Of a stretch of 7,993 nucleotides of DNA, positions 5,740 through 7,993 are shown piece by piece. The position numbers were made by a program, and so were the translations under genes. Positions within the stretch are counted from its first letter, which is position 1, and every line of letters starts with the position of its first letter. The notes under the pieces are model-generated. The model ran no database searches. It saw nothing but the letters and a program-made list of their open reading frames with translations, and was not told the DNA's origin. Location: the NCBI GenBank assembly GCA_029859485.1, contig JAOUDB010000103.1:1-7993 (forward strand). Direction: 5' to 3'. This DNA is from Desulfuromonadales bacterium (lineage in GTDB: Bacteria > Desulfobacterota > Desulfuromonadia > Desulfuromonadales > BM103).

Positions 5740-7044
5740 ATGCTTGTCGATGTTGATCATGTTCATGAAGCCTTGCTGAGTTTACCTCACGTCAAAAGGC
5801 TCGCTTCATTATGCCGGAACCGGGACGCATATATTGTTGGCGGAGCTATTCGTGACGCTCTGCTTGAACTCCCTATTAATGATGTGGACATTATCTTTCC
5901 CGATGACCCGACCGAGCTAGCGAAGAGTTTTGCCAGGCAGTTGAGTGGGAGCTGGTTTTGGCTGGACAAAGACCGTAGGCAAAGCAGAGTTGTTTTCAAT
6001 GCTGATGTGAACTGCCCTGATTTTGATTTTGCTCCTTTCCGAGCACCAACCCTTGGCCAGGACTTGCTTGACCGTGACTTCACTATTAACGCGATGGCCA
6101 TTTCTTTAAAAGCAGATTCCACAGAAATTGAACTCGTAGACCCCTCATGCGGAGTGGAAGATTTGCGAAATAACGTGCTGCGCATGGTTGGCAGCAGGAC
6201 GTTTACAAGTGATCCTTTGCGCATTATCAAAGGCATTCGTCATGCAACCGTTCTTGGTGTTGAGCCGGAGCAAGAGACTTTATACAGTATGCAACGCGAG
6301 GTGACTGGTCTCTATCGGATTGCCGATGAGCGTATCAGGCAGGAGATTTGGGGCATTCTTGCCAGCAAAAATGTTTCTCGAGGTCTTCGACTTCTTTCTT
6401 TAAGTCTGGCTGGTAACTACCTGTTTAGCAAGGACTATTCAGCCGTAACTGAGGATGTGGTAAAGCGCTTTGAGGATTGTCGTGTTCGGTGGCAGGCTTT
6501 AAAGCGAGAGTGCCCCCTTGTCGATGGTTGGCTTGACAGTGAAGTTGAGCAGGGCCTGAGTTGTGAAACCCTTATTTTGTGGACATTGATGCTTGCCCAA
6601 ATCGATCAAAGTTTACCTGCCAGGCTTGCCGATGAGTGGATGTTGAGCCGAAGAGCCCAGACGAATATCAAGGGACTTGCTGTAATTGACGTCAAAAGTT
6701 TGGATGGTCTTGCCAGTGTCTATCATAGTCGACGCGCTTTTGCCCGGTGGGCATACAAAGCACGTGTTGACCCAAAAATATTGTTGTTGACCCTTGCTGT
6801 TATGGGGTCGGATCGTTACATGGAATTCATTGCTTCGTGGGTTTCTTTGGTTGATTCCTTAGAAGGAAAGCCGCCAGAAGACTTTGTGAATGGTCATTGG
6901 CTGCGCGCAGAGCTAGGTTTGCAGGATGGCCCTGAAATGACGAAGGCCCTTTCTCTGGTTAGAGAGGCTGAGATTTCAGGTGAGGTCAAGAGTGAGGGGG
7001 AAGCCCATAATCTGCTCCTTCGCCATTATAAGAATATGGATTGA
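5740..7044 (+). CDS. tRNA nucleotidyltransferase / poly(A) polymerase family protein (class II)
   Basis: This 434-residue protein has a class II nucleotidyltransferase head domain. The motifs are VGGAIRD (residues 33-39), catalytic D-V-D (48-50), DFDFAPFR (94-101), DRDFTINAMA (111-120, motif B), the ELVDPSCGVEDLRNNVLRMV segment (131-150), and DPLRIIKGIRHA (158-169, motif C). The helical tail ends in a segment, NGHWLRAELGLQDGPEM (384-400), that resembles the C-terminal region of CCA-adding enzymes. The family adds CCA, CC or A to tRNA 3' ends, or poly(A) to RNA. Several usual residues differ: motif B has D-R-D instead of R-R-D, and motif C has S-D-P-L-R and I-R-H-A instead of (E/D)-D-x-L-R and x-R-F-A. 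No HD phosphohydrolase motif is seen. CCA-adding is the first guess, with A-adding or poly(A) activity possible. ATG 5740 is chosen over TTG 5698 because AGAGAG lies just upstream. A tRNA gene starts 38 bp after the stop. Confidence 0.85.
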   Translation: MLVDVDHVHEALLSLPHVKRLASLCRNRDAYIVGGAIRDALLELPINDVDIIFPDDPTELAKSFARQLSGSWFWLDKDRRQSRVVFNADVNCPDFDFAPFRAPTLGQDLLDRDFTINAMAISLKADSTEIELVDPSCGVEDLRNNVLRMVGSRTFTSDPLRIIKGIRHATVLGVEPEQETLYSMQREVTGLYRIADERIRQEIWGILASKNVSRGLRLLSLSLAGNYLFSKDYSAVTEDVVKRFEDCRVRWQALKRECPLVDGWLDSEVEQGLSCETLILWTLMLAQIDQSLPARLADEWMLSRRAQTNIKGLAVIDVKSLDGLASVYHSRRAFARWAYKARVDPKILLLTLAVMGSDRYMEFIASWVSLVDSLEGKPPEDFVNGHWLRAELGLQDGPEMTKALSLVREAEISGEVKSEGEAHNLLLRHYKNMD

Positions 7045-7070
7045 CAACCCGATTTTTAACGCCCTATAAT
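7041..7070 (+). promoter_or_regulatory. Perfect-consensus sigma70 promoter for tRNA-Gly
   Basis: TTGACA (7041-7046) and TATAAT (7065-7070) are both exact consensus hexamers, with an 18-bp spacer. The -35 box overlaps the TGA stop (7042-7044) of the upstream gene. The tRNA begins 12 nt after the -10 box, which implies a 5' leader of only a few nucleotides. The sequence after the -10, CACGCCC, is GC-rich, as in promoters under stringent (ppGpp) control; that regulation is inferred from the family of stable-RNA promoters. Confidence 0.88.
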
Positions 7071-7082
7071 CACGCCCTGTTT

Positions 7083-7157
<75 letters not shown>

Positions 7158-7165
7158 CTAATAAC

Positions 7166-7193
7166 AAAGGGTTAGGTTGACTCCTGGCCCTTT
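7166..7193 (+). terminator. Hairpin after tRNA-Gly: weak terminator or attenuator
   Basis: AAAGGGTTAGG (7166-7176) can pair with CCTGGCCCTTT (7183-7193) over 11 bp, including two G-U pairs, around a 6-nt loop. It starts 9 nt after the tRNA CCA end. Only three T residues end the stem and no U-tract follows (AGACTTC), so termination would be inefficient. It could also be a processing site or leader structure between the tRNA and the aminotransferase gene. Confidence 0.45.
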
Positions 7194-7220
7194 AGACTTC
7201 ATCAAGAGAGGTTATCCGGA

Positions 7221-7993
7221 ATGTTCGAGAAGGTACAAATTGCTCCCCCCGATCCGATTCTCGGGTTGACCGAAATGTTCAAGGCCGACCCCAATCCTGA
7301 CAAGATCAATCTTACCGTCGGCGTTTATCAAGATGCTAATGGCGAGACTCCGGTTCTGGCTACGGTGAAAGAAGCTGAAAAAAGAATCCTTGAACGGGAA
7401 AATTCTAAGGGCTATCTGCCAATGACCGGTGAGCCGGCATACTGCGCGCAGGTTCAGGAACTGCTGTTTGGTGAAGGGCACGAAATCATTGCCACCAAAC
7501 GTGCCGCGACAGCACAATGCCCCGGCGGCACGGGTGCTTTGCGAGTGGCCGGCGACTACCTGCACACACTGCATCCCGGGGCCAAAATATGGCTGAGTAA
7601 TCCGACTTGGGCTAACCACAACACCATCTTCGTGGCGGCTGGTCTCACCTGCGAAAAATACGACTATCGTGATCCCGTAACCAATGGGCTCGATTTCGAC
7701 GCTATGTGTGCGTCGATCAAGACAATCCCTAAAGGGGACATTATTCTTCTGCACGGTTGCTGCCACAACCCGACCGGCATCGATCCTACCGTTGAGCAGT
7801 GGGCTCTGTTGGGTGACCTGCTGGCGGAGCAGGGTGTGTTGCCTCTGGTCGATTTCGCTTATCAGGGTCTAGGCGCCGGTATAGAGCAAGACCGCGCCGG
7901 GTTGCTCGAACTGACCAAGAAAGTCAAACAGATGCTCATCTGTTCGAGCTTCTCGAAAAACTTTGGACTCTACCGCGAAAGAACCGGAGCCCT
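7221..7993 (+). CDS. Aspartate/aromatic aminotransferase, class I (3' end outside window)
   Basis: 257 residues are visible before the window ends; the family is usually about 395-400. The protein is a close relative of E. coli AspC/TyrB, PLP enzymes that swap amino groups between aspartate or aromatic amino acids and 2-oxoglutarate. Visible motifs line up in AspC numbering without gaps at key points: DPILGL near the start, GGTGALRVA (102-110), SNPTW with Trp130, CCHNPTGIDPT (180-190) with Asn183, DFAYQGLG (211-218) with Asp211 and Tyr214, and SSFSKNFGLYRER (242-254) with the Schiff-base Lys246 and phosphate-binding Arg254. SKNFGLY and GGTGALRV are closer to AspC than to TyrB, but substrate preference cannot be settled, so no symbol is given. 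ATG 7221 has AGAGAGG 9 nt upstream. No convincing separate promoter is seen between the tRNA and this gene. Confidence 0.93.
   Translation, partial: MFEKVQIAPPDPILGLTEMFKADPNPDKINLTVGVYQDANGETPVLATVKEAEKRILERENSKGYLPMTGEPAYCAQVQELLFGEGHEIIATKRAATAQCPGGTGALRVAGDYLHTLHPGAKIWLSNPTWANHNTIFVAAGLTCEKYDYRDPVTNGLDFDAMCASIKTIPKGDIILLHGCCHNPTGIDPTVEQWALLGDLLAEQGVLPLVDFAYQGLGAGIEQDRAGLLELTKKVKQMLICSSFSKNFGLYRERTGA

Noticed and set aside
7177..7205. TTGACT as a -35 box for the aminotransferase gene
   Set aside because: No acceptable -10 hexamer lies 15-19 bp downstream, and TTGACT forms the loop of the hairpin.

Overview
The window looks like ordinary chromosomal DNA from a Gram-negative bacterium of moderate GC content (about half G+C by eye). 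The gene set and style suggest a deltaproteobacterial lineage of the Desulfuromonas/Geobacter/Pelobacter type: an mlaE-mlaF-mlaD order without mlaC/mlaB, an MCE protein with a long repeat-rich C-terminal region, and a conserved tryptophan-rich protein just upstream. That placement is inference; no rRNA or taxonomic marker was tested.

Layout. Bases 1-801 hold the 3' part of a Trp/Pro/Phe-rich repeat protein of unknown function. Bases 846-3601 are a tight three-gene operon for an MCE-type lipid ABC transporter: permease MlaE, ATPase MlaF (13 bp later) and membrane-anchored MCE protein MlaD (1 bp later). MlaD carries five C-terminal repeats with an exact 34-residue period. At 3767-4723, behind its own likely sigma70 promoter and a leader of about 105 nt, is an exported substrate-binding protein of the ABC_sub_bind family with no partner permease or ATPase. 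At 4739-5632 on the minus strand is an AEC-family (auxin efflux carrier-like) permease, convergent with the binding protein and divergent from the next gene. At 5740-7044 is a class II tRNA nucleotidyltransferase/poly(A) polymerase-family protein with some altered motifs. A perfect-consensus sigma70 promoter (7041-7070) overlaps its stop codon and drives a tRNA-Gly(CCC) gene (7083-7157). An imperfect hairpin follows, then the start of an aspartate/aromatic aminotransferase (7221 to the window end).

How the genes work together. MlaE, MlaF and MlaD should form one inner-membrane complex that moves phospholipid between the inner membrane and the periplasm or outer membrane. The upstream Trp-rich protein may be a partner, but this rests on adjacency only. 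The nucleotidyltransferase and the tRNA gene share an RNA-maturation theme, although this tRNA already encodes its CCA end. The rest are unrelated single genes.

No CRISPR array, insertion sequence, phage gene, toxin-antitoxin pair or obvious defence system was seen. The best leads for novelty are the Trp-Pro repeat protein, the 34-residue MlaD repeats, the altered nucleotidyltransferase motifs and the tRNA/aminotransferase transcription arrangement.
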